Positions 30,113 to 40,740 are shown, numbered from the stretch's first letter. The stretch: 64,000 bases of DNA from Colwellia sp. 20A7 (GCF_009832865.1 NZ_CP047130.1:1984001-2048000); one strand, 5' to 3'. Notes: generated by a model not told the origin, from the sequence alone. Translations and numbers: made by a program.

Positions 30113-31510
30113 TTAGCCGTTAATTAATAAGTGTGTATAAATACTGGCAGCGTAACCTAACGCAATAACAGGAGTCCATTTTAGATGACTAAAGAAAGTG
30201 TAGTAACCTCTCGCTTGTCCCATTAATGCGACACCAGCAGCAGAGCCAATAGATAATAAGCTACCTCCTACTCCCGCTGTTAATGTTACTAGTAACCATT
30301 GCATATGAGACATTTCAGGATTCATAGTCAAGACCGCAAACATTACCGGTATGTTATCAACAATCGCAGATAAAATACCCACGAGTATATTGGCATTAGT
30401 TGGCCCAAGTTGACCATACATAAATTCAGATGTGATACCTAAATAGCCAATAAAACCTAAACCACCAACAGCTAAGATTACGCCGTAGAAGAAGAATAAT
30501 GTATCCCACTCTGCTTTAGCTATTTTATCAAAAATATCAAAATCATCTTCAATTTGATGGCTTGTTGGCATGTCAGATTTATCTATTTCGCCTTGCCCTG
30601 ATCTACGAAGGTAGTAAGCAAAAAACTTCAGGTATGCTAGACCAAGCATCATTCCGTATACTGGTGGTAAATGGATAAATGTATGGAACGATACCGCAGT
30701 GATAATAGTTAAAAGGAATAAAGCAACAATCACTAAACCACCTTTTTTAATCGGGGTAACGTGCTCTGATTCAGCTGATGGATTACCTTTAGGTAAAAAG
30801 AACTGCATAATAAAAGCAGGGATGAAAAAGTTAACAACGGCAGGAAGGAATAACGCGAAAAACTCATTAAATTCAACCATGCCTTTTTGCCAAACCATTA
30901 ATGTTGTAATGTCGCCAAACGGGCTAAATGCACCACCAGCATTTGCACCAACAACAATATTAATACAACTCATGCCGATAAATTTAGGTTCGTCTTTACC
31001 AACAGCAATAACAACTGCGCACATAATTAAAGCTGTAGTTAAGTTATCAGCAACAGGAGAAATAAAGAAAGCGAGAATACCCGTTAACCAAAATAGTGTT
31101 TTATAACTGTACCCCTTTGCAACTAACCAATCACGCAGTGAATCAAACACATTACGCTCTAGCATGGCGTTGATATATGTCATTGCAACAAGCAAGAAGA
31201 AAAAGAGCTCAGCATATTCAAGAAAGTTATGACGAATAGCAACTTCAGCAGAATGTGGCATTCCCTGAGAGACGTAATGATAGGCAATGAGTATCCAAAT
31301 TAATCCCGCAGCGAGTAACACGGGTTTAGATTTTCTTAAGTGTAATTGTTCCTCTAAAATAACTAAAGTGTAAGCAAGCACAAAAATAGCTATCGCAGCA
31401 TAACCAACCCAATGAGAGGTTAAATCTAAGGTTTGATGCGCAGCATCAGATGCAAAGGCAACACTAGGTAAAAACAGTAGTGCCACTAAAATGAATAAAA
31501 GTTGTTTCAT
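30113..31510 (-). CDS. nhaD: Na+/H+ antiporter NhaD
   Basis: 465 residues with a signal-like N-terminus and about 12 membrane segments. Characteristic NhaD/IT-superfamily segments include ADNLTTALIM, GANAGGAFSPFGDITTLMVW and DNIPVMFAV. It exports Na+ (and Li+) in exchange for protons at alkaline pH, in keeping with a marine host. The 900 bp upstream is non-coding. Confidence 0.92.
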   Translation of the reverse strand: MKQLLFILVALLFLPSVAFASDAAHQTLDLTSHWVGYAAIAIFVLAYTLVILEEQLHLRKSKPVLLAAGLIWILIAYHYVSQGMPHSAEVAIRHNFLEYAELFFFLLVAMTYINAMLERNVFDSLRDWLVAKGYSYKTLFWLTGILAFFISPVADNLTTALIMCAVVIAVGKDEPKFIGMSCINIVVGANAGGAFSPFGDITTLMVWQKGMVEFNEFFALFLPAVVNFFIPAFIMQFFLPKGNPSAESEHVTPIKKGGLVIVALFLLTIITAVSFHTFIHLPPVYGMMLGLAYLKFFAYYLRRSGQGEIDKSDMPTSHQIEDDFDIFDKIAKAEWDTLFFFYGVILAVGGLGFIGYLGITSEFMYGQLGPTNANILVGILSAIVDNIPVMFAVLTMNPEMSHMQWLLVTLTAGVGGSLLSIGSAAGVALMGQARGYYTFFSHLKWTPVIALGYAASIYTHLLING

Positions 31511-32409
31511 GTTTATTCTCTAGGTTTTGAGTAAGAGGAGGTTTTAATTTTTTGCAGATTCTAGCAAAACCTAGCTAAAATGATATACAAAAGCTGGCTA
31601 AATACTATTCATTTCATTAATACTCATGATACAAATTATTGCTTCTGGATATTGTTTGATGGATTTTTACTGTATACATTTCGTTCAAAAAAAACCGGGA
31701 AGTGTCTTTTATTTATGCTATTTGAGTTGGAGTATGTTCTTTGGTAGAAGGGCGGTTTTAAACACCTTTAGCGTTCAACATTTCAATTATGTCAGTTTAG
31801 ATGAGTAATTATCAATCCTTAGTTATGGGCGTTATAAAATGAGTTTTCACCCTTATTTTTTACTATTATTTCTTAATAATAGCACTAGGTTTTTTTCAAG
31901 TTGATTTATTGATTACTGCTGACGTTAGGGATTGCAACTACCTTTTAGTTGATAACGTTATTAAGCTAATTTCTTATAAAATATTTTAAGGTTGTTTGAT
32001 GTGTTTTGCCTTTTTGATAAATTACTCAATGTAGAACTAACTTATTTGGGTAGGCGGTTTTATAGCTATCAGTTTCAGCAATTCATTAATTGTATAATTA
32101 ACATTCAGTTATTTTATAACACAAAAACTGACAAAGTTCTGATATTGTCAGCTCCTATTGTCAATGTTACTCTAAGCTTTAAAATAAAGTGGCTGTAGCC
32201 TATAAAAACGTTAGATAGAAGATTTTGAAAGTATGCCTAAAGTTTGTACTATTGTTATAGTTTCCAACTAAAGGGGTATTTGGTTAAGACTAAAGGCGTA
32301 TATGCAAACCAACGTAAAATACTTAGCATAAACACAATCTTACTTATTTACATAAAGTAAAAAATAAAAATTATTATATTGGGTGCTAACCCCCAAGAAG
32401 GAATAACTT
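31511..32409. other. Long non-coding gap between nhaD and acs
   Basis: 899 bp of AT-rich DNA separating divergent nhaD and acs. Two short frames (60 and 68 codons) lack ribosome-binding sites and protein-like composition. A strong Shine-Dalgarno (AAGAAGGA) lies before acs. I could not identify a CRP, sigma-54 or riboswitch signature with confidence. Confidence 0.4.
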
Positions 32410-34356
32410 ATGAATAAATTAAAACCTTGTTACCCCGTATCAGAAAAAGCAAAAGCTAATACTCATATTGATAGCGCAACTTATGATGCTATGTATAAGC
32501 AATCTATCGAACAGCCTGATGTTTTTTGGGGTGAGCAAGCAAAAGAATTTATTGACTGGTATCAACCTTGGGATAGCGTAAGTAAAGTTGATTTGAAAAA
32601 ATCTGAAATCAACTGGTTCTCAGGTGGTAAACTTAATGTAAGTTACAACTGTATTGATCGCCATTTAGCGACTAAAGCAAATGATACCGCGATTATTTTT
32701 GAGGGTGATGACCCGAGTGAAGATTTAAAAGTTACTTACCAAGAGCTTCATGATCATGTTTGTCGTTTTGCTAATTTACTAAAAGAACGTGGCGTTAAAA
32801 AAGGTGATCGTGTTTGTATTTACATGCCGATGATTCCTGAAGTAGGTTATGCAATGCTAGCATGTGCTCGTATTGGTGCTATTCATTCTGTTATTTTTGG
32901 TGGTTTCTCTACCGAAGCGATTAAAGCTCGGGTAATGGATGCGGATTGCCAAGTAGTTATTACTGCGGATGAAAGTTTACGTGGTGGTAAGCATATTCCA
33001 CTTAAAGCGAATGTTGATGCTGCTGTTGCAGAATGTCCTCAAGTTCACTCTGTTATTGTTGTTGCTCGCACGGGTGGTGATGTTGCTTGGAATGAAAAAA
33101 CAGATATTAATTACGAAGAAGCTGTAGCAAGACAAGAAGCGGTATGTGAACCTGAAATTATGGATGCTGAAGATCCACTATTTGTTTTATATACTTCAGG
33201 CTCTACTGGAACACCAAAAGGTGTTGTACATACTTGTGGTGGTTATATCTTATATGCAGCAATGACACATAAGTATGTGTTTGATTATCAAGAAGGCGAA
33301 ATTTACTGGTGTACTGCCGATGCAGGTTGGATCACTGGTCATTCTTATATATTTTACGGCCCATTAGCAAACGGTGCTACCACTTTAGTTTTTGAAGGTG
33401 TACCAACGTACCCTGATGCTGGACGTTTCTGGCAAGTATGTGAAAAACATAAGGTAAATGTATTCTATACTGCACCAACAGCTATTCGTGCGTTAATGAG
33501 TGTAGGTAATGAATTTGTTGAGAAGTATGATCTTTCTTCATTACGTTTACTAGGGTCAGTAGGTGAGCCAATTAATCCAGAAGCTTGGCATTGGTATTAT
33601 GAGGTTGTAGGCAAAAGTAATTGTCCAATTGTTGATACTTGGTGGCAAACAGAAACAGGTGGCATTTTAATTACTTCGCTACCAGGTGCAGTAGATATGA
33701 AACCTGGTTGTGCAGGTAAACCATTCTTTGGTGTTCAACCTGCATTATTTGATAAAGACGGTAATACCCTTGAAGGTGAAAACCAAGGTTTATTAGTAAT
33801 GACCGCTAGCTGGCCAGGACAACTTCGTACCGTTTATGGTGATCATGATCGTTTCTATCAAACTTACTTAGGTCAATACCCAGGTAATTATTTTACTGGT
33901 GATGGTGCAAAACGTGATGAAGATGGTTTCTATTGGATCACTGGTCGTGTTGACGATGTCCTAAACGTTTCAGGTCATCGTTTAGGTACTGCTGAAATTG
34001 AAAGTGCTTTAGTACTTCATCCAGCTGTTGCTGAAGCGGCTGTTGTTGGTTATCCTCATGAAATCAAAGGCCAAGGCGTATATTGTTATGTTACCTTGAT
34101 GGCAAATGCGCAAGAGTCAGATGAACTTAATGCAGAGCTAAAAGATTTTGTTGCGAAAGAGCTAGGTCGCTTTGCAAAACCTGATTACGTTCAATGGGCA
34201 CCAGGTTTACCTAAAACACGCTCAGGCAAGATTATGCGTCGTATATTACGTAAAATTGCTGAAAATGATGTTGATACGTTAGGAGATACTTCAACATTAG
34301 CGGATCCAAGTGTTGTTGATAACTTAATAACAAAACGTATTGTTCATGCTGGTTAA
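32410..34356 (+). CDS. acs: Acetyl-CoA synthetase
   Basis: 648 residues and full length. AMP-binding motif [23 protein letters not shown]; the hinge region [16 protein letters not shown]; and the C-terminal [11 protein letters not shown], where K607 is the catalytic lysine that is reversibly acetylated in the family (K609 in E. coli). It makes acetyl-CoA from acetate, ATP and CoA. An HDAC-like deacetylase and a GNAT fusion lie about 17 kb away on the same chromosome. A clear terminator follows. Confidence 0.97.
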   Translation: MNKLKPCYPVSEKAKANTHIDSATYDAMYKQSIEQPDVFWGEQAKEFIDWYQPWDSVSKVDLKKSEINWFSGGKLNVSYNCIDRHLATKANDTAIIFEGDDPSEDLKVTYQELHDHVCRFANLLKERGVKKGDRVCIYMPMIPEVGYAMLACARIGAIHSVIFGGFSTEAIKARVMDADCQVVITADESLRGGKHIPLKANVDAAVAECPQVHSVIVVARTGGDVAWNEKTDINYEEAVARQEAVCEPEIMDAEDPLFVLYTSGSTGTPKGVVHTCGGYILYAAMTHKYVFDYQEGEIYWCTADAGWITGHSYIFYGPLANGATTLVFEGVPTYPDAGRFWQVCEKHKVNVFYTAPTAIRALMSVGNEFVEKYDLSSLRLLGSVGEPINPEAWHWYYEVVGKSNCPIVDTWWQTETGGILITSLPGAVDMKPGCAGKPFFGVQPALFDKDGNTLEGENQGLLVMTASWPGQLRTVYGDHDRFYQTYLGQYPGNYFTGDGAKRDEDGFYWITGRVDDVLNVSGHRLGTAEIESALVLHPAVAEAAVVGYPHEIKGQGVYCYVTLMANAQESDELNAELKDFVAKELGRFAKPDYVQWAPGLPKTRSGKIMRRILRKIAENDVDTLGDTSTLADPSVVDNLITKRIVHAG

Positions 34357-34407
34357 TACTATTGTAAATTAACAATATATCTGTCTGATTGAGACAAGAT
34401 AAATAAG

Positions 34408-34433
34408 AAGGCTGTTTATTAACAGCCTTTTTT
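34408..34433 (+). terminator. acs terminator
   Basis: AAGGCTGTT (34408-34416) pairs perfectly with AACAGCCTT (34421-34429) around TATT, followed by a T run. Confidence 0.9.
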
Positions 34434-34455
34434 ATTTGTTCAAAATTATTTACTG

Positions 34456-34578
34456 TTATTGTTTAAACCTTAGTTGATAAAGTAATCCTTCACGTACACC
34501 GCTGGCACTGTATGTAAGCATGTCAATTTTAAGCAGCTAAAAGCATGATATTAAAATAGCGATAGTTGGTGTCAAGAA
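34456..34578 (-). pseudogene. Remnant of Ppx/GppA phosphatase C-terminus
   Basis: Reading the minus strand to a TAA at 34456-34458 gives a tail with LKIDMLTYSASGVREGLLYQ. This resembles the conserved C-terminus of exopolyphosphatase/guanosine pentaphosphate phosphatase proteins. An in-frame TAG (34537-34539) interrupts it, and upstream of about 34578 the similarity dissolves into poly-Lys codons. Only about 40 codons survive, so it is non-functional. Confidence 0.55.
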
Positions 34579-34922
34579 GGGTGTTTTTTTTCGCATAAAT
34601 TATTAAACTTACATTAGCAATGTGAACACGATACACCTCATCCATGTTACTGGAATATATTCCCCAAAACCTCAAATGTTCTAATAAATGGACACTAATA
34701 TCTGAGCTTCTTGTAATACTTTGTGGTTAAACGATAACCAGTTTAGCGCTTTCTCGATAAACTTCATTAATAGACTTCATAAAGTTAAGGGGTATTTATA
34801 AAAGTAAAACAGTAAAGAATTCATGTTTCAAATTAATGACAAGTGTAATTCAGCATAAACTGGTATTTATTATTCCTTTAAATGAAATATAGATAACGCT
34901 TGCAGGCCTTGACTAGTCATTG

Positions 34923-35000
34923 CTGTCATTAAAATGAAATATAACTGTAAAGAAACAGTCATATTTCTAAAGCATTTCTGTCATTTTTCTCTTGTAGCAT
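34923..35000 (+). promoter_or_regulatory. PHO-box array and promoter of the lipoprotein-TBDR unit
   Basis: Six 7-mers are spaced exactly 11 bp apart: CTGTCAT (34923), ATGAAAT (34934), CTGTAAA (34945), CAGTCAT (34956), CTAAAGC (34967) and CTGTCAT (34978). Most match the PhoB half-site CTGTCAT, with A/T-rich 4-bp spacers. The last repeat ends 10 bp before a -10-like TAGCAT (34995-35000) and no -35 is needed. This is the geometry of PhoB-activated promoters. Confidence 0.7.
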
Positions 35001-35054
35001 GTTGGAAAAATTAATTAGTCCTTTAATAAAACAACTAACTCTTCGGAGAGAAAC

Positions 35055-37856
35055 ATGAAATTGAATAAGATCTTTAAACACAGCGCAACCAATATTGCTA
35101 TTGTAACGGCTTTATCTCTTGGTCTATCTGCTTGTGGTGGTGATATAAATCTTGAGTCAAATGTAGATAATTCAGTCGGTGATACAGTTGTAACTAATCC
35201 ATCACCAACTACTCCAACGACACCTGATGAAGTGTTACCGGGTAAATCGAATTCTGCATTAAGCACACAAGTTTCTGCTGCGCTAGGTTTTGATGTTCAA
35301 ATACAAGTACTTGATACAAGAATTACAGAAAGCACAACGTTAGTAGCTAACGATAGTAATGGTAATGCTGTTATGTACGCCCTTAGCGGTGGTGTAGATG
35401 TTGGTGGTTTACAATCACGTAGTGATGATGATGTGGTATTAACAATTGAACCAGGTACGGTAGTTTTTGGTCAATCAGGTAATGATTATTTAGTTATTCA
35501 CCGTGATGCGAAAATCATGGCTGAAGGCACTAAAACTAGCCCAATCATCATGACATCATTACAAGATGTTCAAGGCGAAACGACTGATGCAGGTCAGTGG
35601 GGTGGTTTAGTTATTTTAGGTAATGCACCATCAAATAAATGTCCAACTGATGGTAGTGATTGTGCACTACAAGTTGAAGGTGTTGGTGAAGGTGCAGTAT
35701 TTGGCGGCACTAATTGGGAAGATGATTCAGGCGCGTTAAAGTATGTAGTGGTTAAATATGCGGGTTATGAAATTGCCCCAGACAATGAATTAAACGGTAT
35801 CACTTTTGGTGGTGTTGGTTCAGGTACCTCTGTTGATTATATTCAAGTACACAGCAATGCCGATGATGGCGTTGAATTTTTTGGTGGTGCTGTTAACGCG
35901 AAACATTTAGTTTTAACAGGTAACAAAGATGACAGTGTTGACTGGGATAATGGTTATAAAGGTATGTTACAGCATATTTATATTGAACATGCTAATAATT
36001 CAGGTGAAGCTAACCGCGCTATCGAAGCAGATAATGATGGTAGCAACCCAGGTAAAGAACCACAGTCTAATCCAATAATTTCTAATATGACTATTATTGG
36101 CAATAACTTCGATACAGCTGATAAAGATTCTGAAGGCATTTACTTACGTGAAGGAACGGCAGCTAAAATATTTAATACTGTTATTACTGGCCCAAGTGAA
36201 ATGGGTGAATGTTTAGAGTTCGAAGCTGGAATCACGGTAGATAATGCTAATAGCGGTAAAATCGTGATGGAAAATGTCATTATGTCATGTGAAGGAGAAA
36301 ACTTTAAAGATTCTACTTCTTTTGACATGGAAGCTTGGTTTAGCGCTGAATCGTCAAATAGCATTAGCTCATCAATTTTAATTGGTGAATCAGGTATACC
36401 TGATAGTGACTCGCCACTTATTGCAGCTAATGCAGGTCAAGATGTTGCTAATACTCAAAATGCATTTTTTGATACTACTAACTATGTTGGCGCATTAAAT
36501 GGCACTAATGATTGGCGCGAAGGTTGGGCATTTGGCTTTGGTGGTGGTGTTGTAACGGCAACTGCTGAATCTGAAGCTGAAGGCTGTCCAACGGGTACTA
36601 CGCCAATTACCCCAATTGATGGCGTTACTACAACCTGTCAATTAACCGGTGAAATCACCAATGATTTAACTTTAACTGCAAATAATTTATATGCGTTAAA
36701 TGGTCCGGTATTTATTGGTGAAGATAAAGCTAATAGCGCGACTTTAACAATTGAACCCGGTACTACAGTTTATGGTCGTTCAGGTGGTGATTATCTGGTA
36801 ATTAGCCGTGATTCAGCTATTGAAGCGAATGGTACTGCGACTAACCCAATTACTTTTACGTCAAGTGAAGATATTGCTCAAGGTGTTACTGGCTCGGGTC
36901 AATGGGGCGGTGTTGTTATTCTTGGTAATGCAAAATCAAATAAATGTCCAACGGACGGTAGTGACTGTGCATTACAAGTTGAAGGTGTAGCTGAAGGTGG
37001 CGTATTTGGTGGCACTGACGATGAAGACAGTTCAGGTACATTACGTTATGTTGTTGTGAAACATGCCGGTTATGAAATTGCCCCAGATAATGAGTTAAAT
37101 GGTATTACTTTTGGCGGTGTAGGCTCAGGCACAACAGTAGAATATATCCAAGTACATGAAAATGCAGATGATGGTGTTGAATTCTTCGGTGGTACTGTTA
37201 ATGCTAAGTATTTAGTACTGACAGGAAACAAAGATGACAGTGTTGACTGGGATAATGGCTATCGCGGTAACTTACAATATGTACTAGTGAAACATGCAGA
37301 TAATGACGGTGAAGCTAACCGTGCAATTGAAGCGGATAACGACGGTTCAACGCCTAATAAAGAACCTCAATCTAATCCAACAATTGCTAACATGACAATT
37401 ATCGGTAATGGTTTTGATACGCCTGATAAAGCGTCTGAAGGTATATACCTTCGTGAAGGAACCAAAGCACAACTACATAACTTTGTTGTGACAGGTACTT
37501 CAGGTATGGGTGAATGTTTAGAACTTGAAGGTGGTAGCTCTACTGTAACAACAGACCAAGCATCAAACGGTGATACGGTTATTTCAAATTCAGTATTTGC
37601 TTGTGATGAAAACTTTAAAGATTCAAAAGCAACGGATGGCACGGTATTACTTGACGCTGAAGACTGGGTTCTTAATCAAAATGATGAAAACTCAACAGCT
37701 GAAAGTATGGGTACAGTACTAAACGGTATATTCACTATTGATACAACAACCCCGAAAGATTTTACAGGTAATGCTTTCTTTGACAACGCCAATCACATTG
37801 GTGCGGTAACGGAAGGAAACAACTGGACTGCTGGCTGGACTGTAGGCTTAGAGTAA
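35055..37856 (+). CDS. Surface lipoprotein with two tandem beta-helix-like units
   Basis: 933 residues. A lipobox (LSAC, C27) is followed by a Thr/Pro linker (about 48-62). Two similar units of about 410 residues follow (about 84-500 and 520-933), offset by 435 residues: IEPGT-VFG at 131 recurs as IEPGT-VYG at 566. Repeated pairs include QWGG-VILGNA, KCPTDGSDCALQVEGV and DDSVDWDNGY. The short beta-rich repeats suggest a right-handed beta-helix. It precedes a TonB-dependent receptor gene by 132 bp and would be its surface partner. The ligand is unknown; the promoter has PHO boxes. Confidence 0.8.
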   Translation: MKLNKIFKHSATNIAIVTALSLGLSACGGDINLESNVDNSVGDTVVTNPSPTTPTTPDEVLPGKSNSALSTQVSAALGFDVQIQVLDTRITESTTLVANDSNGNAVMYALSGGVDVGGLQSRSDDDVVLTIEPGTVVFGQSGNDYLVIHRDAKIMAEGTKTSPIIMTSLQDVQGETTDAGQWGGLVILGNAPSNKCPTDGSDCALQVEGVGEGAVFGGTNWEDDSGALKYVVVKYAGYEIAPDNELNGITFGGVGSGTSVDYIQVHSNADDGVEFFGGAVNAKHLVLTGNKDDSVDWDNGYKGMLQHIYIEHANNSGEANRAIEADNDGSNPGKEPQSNPIISNMTIIGNNFDTADKDSEGIYLREGTAAKIFNTVITGPSEMGECLEFEAGITVDNANSGKIVMENVIMSCEGENFKDSTSFDMEAWFSAESSNSISSSILIGESGIPDSDSPLIAANAGQDVANTQNAFFDTTNYVGALNGTNDWREGWAFGFGGGVVTATAESEAEGCPTGTTPITPIDGVTTTCQLTGEITNDLTLTANNLYALNGPVFIGEDKANSATLTIEPGTTVYGRSGGDYLVISRDSAIEANGTATNPITFTSSEDIAQGVTGSGQWGGVVILGNAKSNKCPTDGSDCALQVEGVAEGGVFGGTDDEDSSGTLRYVVVKHAGYEIAPDNELNGITFGGVGSGTTVEYIQVHENADDGVEFFGGTVNAKYLVLTGNKDDSVDWDNGYRGNLQYVLVKHADNDGEANRAIEADNDGSTPNKEPQSNPTIANMTIIGNGFDTPDKASEGIYLREGTKAQLHNFVVTGTSGMGECLELEGGSSTVTTDQASNGDTVISNSVFACDENFKDSKATDGTVLLDAEDWVLNQNDENSTAESMGTVLNGIFTIDTTTPKDFTGNAFFDNANHIGAVTEGNNWTAGWTVGLE

Positions 37857-37870
37857 CAGACTAGCTAATT

Positions 37871-37954
37871 AAAATGCTGTAGCACAATCATTTTTATACT
37901 ACAGCATTTCATACCAAACTGGTTAATTGAATGACGTTATTGATTAGTTTGGTA
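37871..37954 (+). repeat. Two hairpins between lipoprotein and TBDR genes
   Basis: The first is AAATGCTGTAG / CTACAGCATTT (37872-37882 / 37899-37909), a possible weak terminator or mRNA-processing stem. The second is a 43-bp imperfect palindrome (37912-37954) with TACCAAACT at both ends read inward. That resembles the termini of the MITE-like elements elsewhere in the window. They could set the ratio of the two products. Confidence 0.55.
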
Positions 37955-37988
37955 TTAATGTTCAAATACCTAATTCATGAGGTTTACA

Positions 37989-40655
37989 ATGAATAATAAG
38001 TTTAAATCTTTTGCTTTATCTTCTCTAACAATTGCTTTGATGGCAACGACAGGGCAAGCCATAGCAGAAGAAGACGATAACGAGGCCATTGAAGAAGTTG
38101 TGGTCAAAGCTAGTCGCTTAAAAGGTACCGCAAGTGCCGTAATGCAAGAACGTAAAAACCAAGCTTTTGTTGCCGATATTTTAGGTGCAGAGCAAATTTC
38201 TCGCACAGGCGATTCAGATGCGGCCGCAGCGCTTCGTCGTGTAACAGGTATAACACTTGTTGATGGTAAGTTTATTTATGTCCGTGGTCTTGGTGAGCGT
38301 TTTTCAAGTACACAATTAAACGGTGCTGCTGTACCTAGTCCTGATCCAACACGAACAGTAATACCATTAGATTTATTTCCATCAAGTATTATTGAATCGT
38401 TATCAGTACAAAAATCTTACTCTGCAAGTATGCCGGCGCATTTTGCTGGTGGTAATGTTGATGTTCGTTTAAAAACTATTCCGACAGATTTCGTTTTCAA
38501 CATGAAAGGTAAACTTGGTGGCAACACTAATAACTTTGATGATGGACTGACATACAATGGTGGCGGAAACGATTGGTATGGTATCGATGACGGTACGCGA
38601 GCTGCGCCAGACGATTTAACACAATTATGGAATAGCTATACATCAATCAACAATTTAGACCAAGACGAAAACCGTTTAGTTGCTGGTCAGCTTAATCGTG
38701 ATTATGATCCTAAAAGCGCAAGTATTAACCCAAATACTGGGTTGGATATAGCACTTGGTAATAAGTTTGATTTTGATGATTTTCGTTTAGGTTTTCTATC
38801 TTCGATTTCTTATGACAATAAATGGGAAGTATCAGAAGGTTACGAAGGTCAAGATTATACTAAAGGATCTGACGGAGCTTGGTCTTTAGTACGTGGTTTT
38901 GATGAGGTAGATACGACTGAACATTCCGTACGTTTTTCTGGCATGATGAGCTTAGGCTTAGAATACATGCGCAACCACCGTATCGATTTTACCTCACTAA
39001 TTTTACATGATACTCGTGATCAAGTGAGTGACAAGCGAGGGAATACAAACAACGTTTTACTGAGTGATGGCTTAAGAATACGCGATAGCGAAGTTATCTA
39101 TGAAGAACGTGAAATGATTTCCAATCAATTGCGTGGTACGCACAATTTAAATGACTGGTGGGGACTAGGGGTTGATTGGTTTTATTCCGATGCACGTTCT
39201 AACCGTTATGCGCCAGGCAATATAGAAACACGTTATATTATTTCTGACGGCTATAATGGACAACCAGAAGACGGAATCTTTGATTACATCAATGAAAGTT
39301 CATTAAGAAAAGCAAGTACTTCTACTCGTTATACCTTTCAAGATTTAGACGATGAAGTAGAGAACTATGGCTATAATTTATCTTTACCGTTAGCTTTTTC
39401 TGGTACTGAAGTTGAATTAAAGTTTGGTGGTAACTTTGTTAAAAAATCAAGAGAAGCATTTGCAAGACGTGTTGATATTAATACGTTAGCGCTAGGTGAT
39501 CTGGATTTAACGGGTAGCCAACTAAATAATATACTAACCGATGATGTTATATTAAATTACCCATTAAGTGGTAATGACAATATTATGCGTGATACGTCAA
39601 TTGCGGGTGATGATTATTATTCAGGACAAATGATTGATGCTTATTACGTAGAAGCTGATTTTTTCTTTAATGATAAGTTGCGCGTCGTTGGTGGTATTCG
39701 TTATGAAGACTTTAGACAAGTGGTTGCACCGCTTGACCCGGCAACAGGAAAGTTTGACTTACCATCACAACCAACAGAAGCCGATTTAGCAGATCTTGCT
39801 TTTCAAGAAGATGAATTCTTTGGCGCTTTAGCACTAACCTATATTGTAGACGATCAAGTGCAATTTCGTGCCTCAGTCGGTCAAACAACAATACGTCCTG
39901 ATCTTCGTGAAGTTGCCCCTGCAACCTATATTGATCCCCTTACAGGATTCCCTATTGGTGGAACGCCAGGTGTGGAAAGCACAGACATAGTTAACTATGA
40001 CTTGCGCTGGGAATGGTATATGGAAACAGGTGAGAACTTGTCGGTTGGTTTATTCTATAAAGATATGGATATGCCAATTGAATCTGTACAGTCACCTTCA
40101 CAAGATGGTCCATCACTTATTCGTATTGCTAATGCTGAAGACGGCTATGTATACGGAATAGAAATGGAGTTTTTGAAAGACTTTACGTTCTTAGGTGATT
40201 TAGGCCCCGTAAATGGTGCCGACCTTTTCTTGTCTGGTAACGTTACGTTAAGTGATTCTGAAATTAATATTAATACACAAAGTGTTGTTGAACAAACAGG
40301 TGTATCTACCAGTATTACAAACCCTACACGCAGAATGACTGGTCATTCGGAGTACGTACTTAATTTCAATTTAGGTTGGGATGCACCTAATGGCTATCAT
40401 AGTGCTACATTAGTTTATAACGTGTTTGGCGAACGTATTATTATACCAGGTATTGAAGGTAAAGATGATGCATACGAGCAACCATTTCATTCACTTGATA
40501 TGGTTTATACTTATTATCCTACATTCTCTTCAACAGTAACCTTTAAAGTACAAAATATATTGGGTGAAGATAAAGCGATAGAATTTGAAGATACGCTAAT
40601 ACAAAGTGAGACGAAAGGTACTCAATTTGAAGTCGCGTTAAAATGGGATTTCTAG
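37989..40655 (+). CDS. TonB-dependent outer-membrane receptor
   Basis: 888 residues from ATG 37989, preferred because GAGG lies just upstream inside a longer frame. The signal peptide ends near QAIAEE; a TonB-box-like stretch EEVVVKAS is followed by a plug domain (DAAAALRRVTGITLVDGKFIYVRGLGERFS, STQLNGAAVPSPDPTR) and a C-terminal beta-barrel ending in a terminal aromatic (LKWDF). It is paired with the duplicated lipoprotein upstream. Substrate class cannot be read; the PHO boxes point to a phosphorus-containing ligand. Confidence 0.9.
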   Translation: MNNKFKSFALSSLTIALMATTGQAIAEEDDNEAIEEVVVKASRLKGTASAVMQERKNQAFVADILGAEQISRTGDSDAAAALRRVTGITLVDGKFIYVRGLGERFSSTQLNGAAVPSPDPTRTVIPLDLFPSSIIESLSVQKSYSASMPAHFAGGNVDVRLKTIPTDFVFNMKGKLGGNTNNFDDGLTYNGGGNDWYGIDDGTRAAPDDLTQLWNSYTSINNLDQDENRLVAGQLNRDYDPKSASINPNTGLDIALGNKFDFDDFRLGFLSSISYDNKWEVSEGYEGQDYTKGSDGAWSLVRGFDEVDTTEHSVRFSGMMSLGLEYMRNHRIDFTSLILHDTRDQVSDKRGNTNNVLLSDGLRIRDSEVIYEEREMISNQLRGTHNLNDWWGLGVDWFYSDARSNRYAPGNIETRYIISDGYNGQPEDGIFDYINESSLRKASTSTRYTFQDLDDEVENYGYNLSLPLAFSGTEVELKFGGNFVKKSREAFARRVDINTLALGDLDLTGSQLNNILTDDVILNYPLSGNDNIMRDTSIAGDDYYSGQMIDAYYVEADFFFNDKLRVVGGIRYEDFRQVVAPLDPATGKFDLPSQPTEADLADLAFQEDEFFGALALTYIVDDQVQFRASVGQTTIRPDLREVAPATYIDPLTGFPIGGTPGVESTDIVNYDLRWEWYMETGENLSVGLFYKDMDMPIESVQSPSQDGPSLIRIANAEDGYVYGIEMEFLKDFTFLGDLGPVNGADLFLSGNVTLSDSEININTQSVVEQTGVSTSITNPTRRMTGHSEYVLNFNLGWDAPNGYHSATLVYNVFGERIIIPGIEGKDDAYEQPFHSLDMVYTYYPTFSSTVTFKVQNILGEDKAIEFEDTLIQSETKGTQFEVALKWDF

Positions 40656-40707
40656 TTAACTATTACTGATGTAACAGGGTTTACGTTAAGTTAAATTGAA
40701 CCAAGTT

Positions 40708-40740
40708 AAAAGCACGTTGATTAATCAACGTGCTTTTTTA
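40708..40740 (+). terminator. TBDR terminator
   Basis: A perfect palindrome, AAAAGCACGTTGATT with AATCAACGTGCTTTT, continues into a T run. It could also serve the convergent PL7 gene weakly. Confidence 0.9.

Noticed and set aside
31626..32198. Two short plus-strand frames in the nhaD-acs gap
   Set aside because: No Shine-Dalgarno, residue composition rich in F/Y/C from AT-rich DNA, and no recognisable domain.
34923..34984. CRISPR-like reading of the 11-bp repeats
   Set aside because: The units are only 7 conserved bases with 4-bp gaps, which is PHO-box phasing and not repeat-spacer structure.
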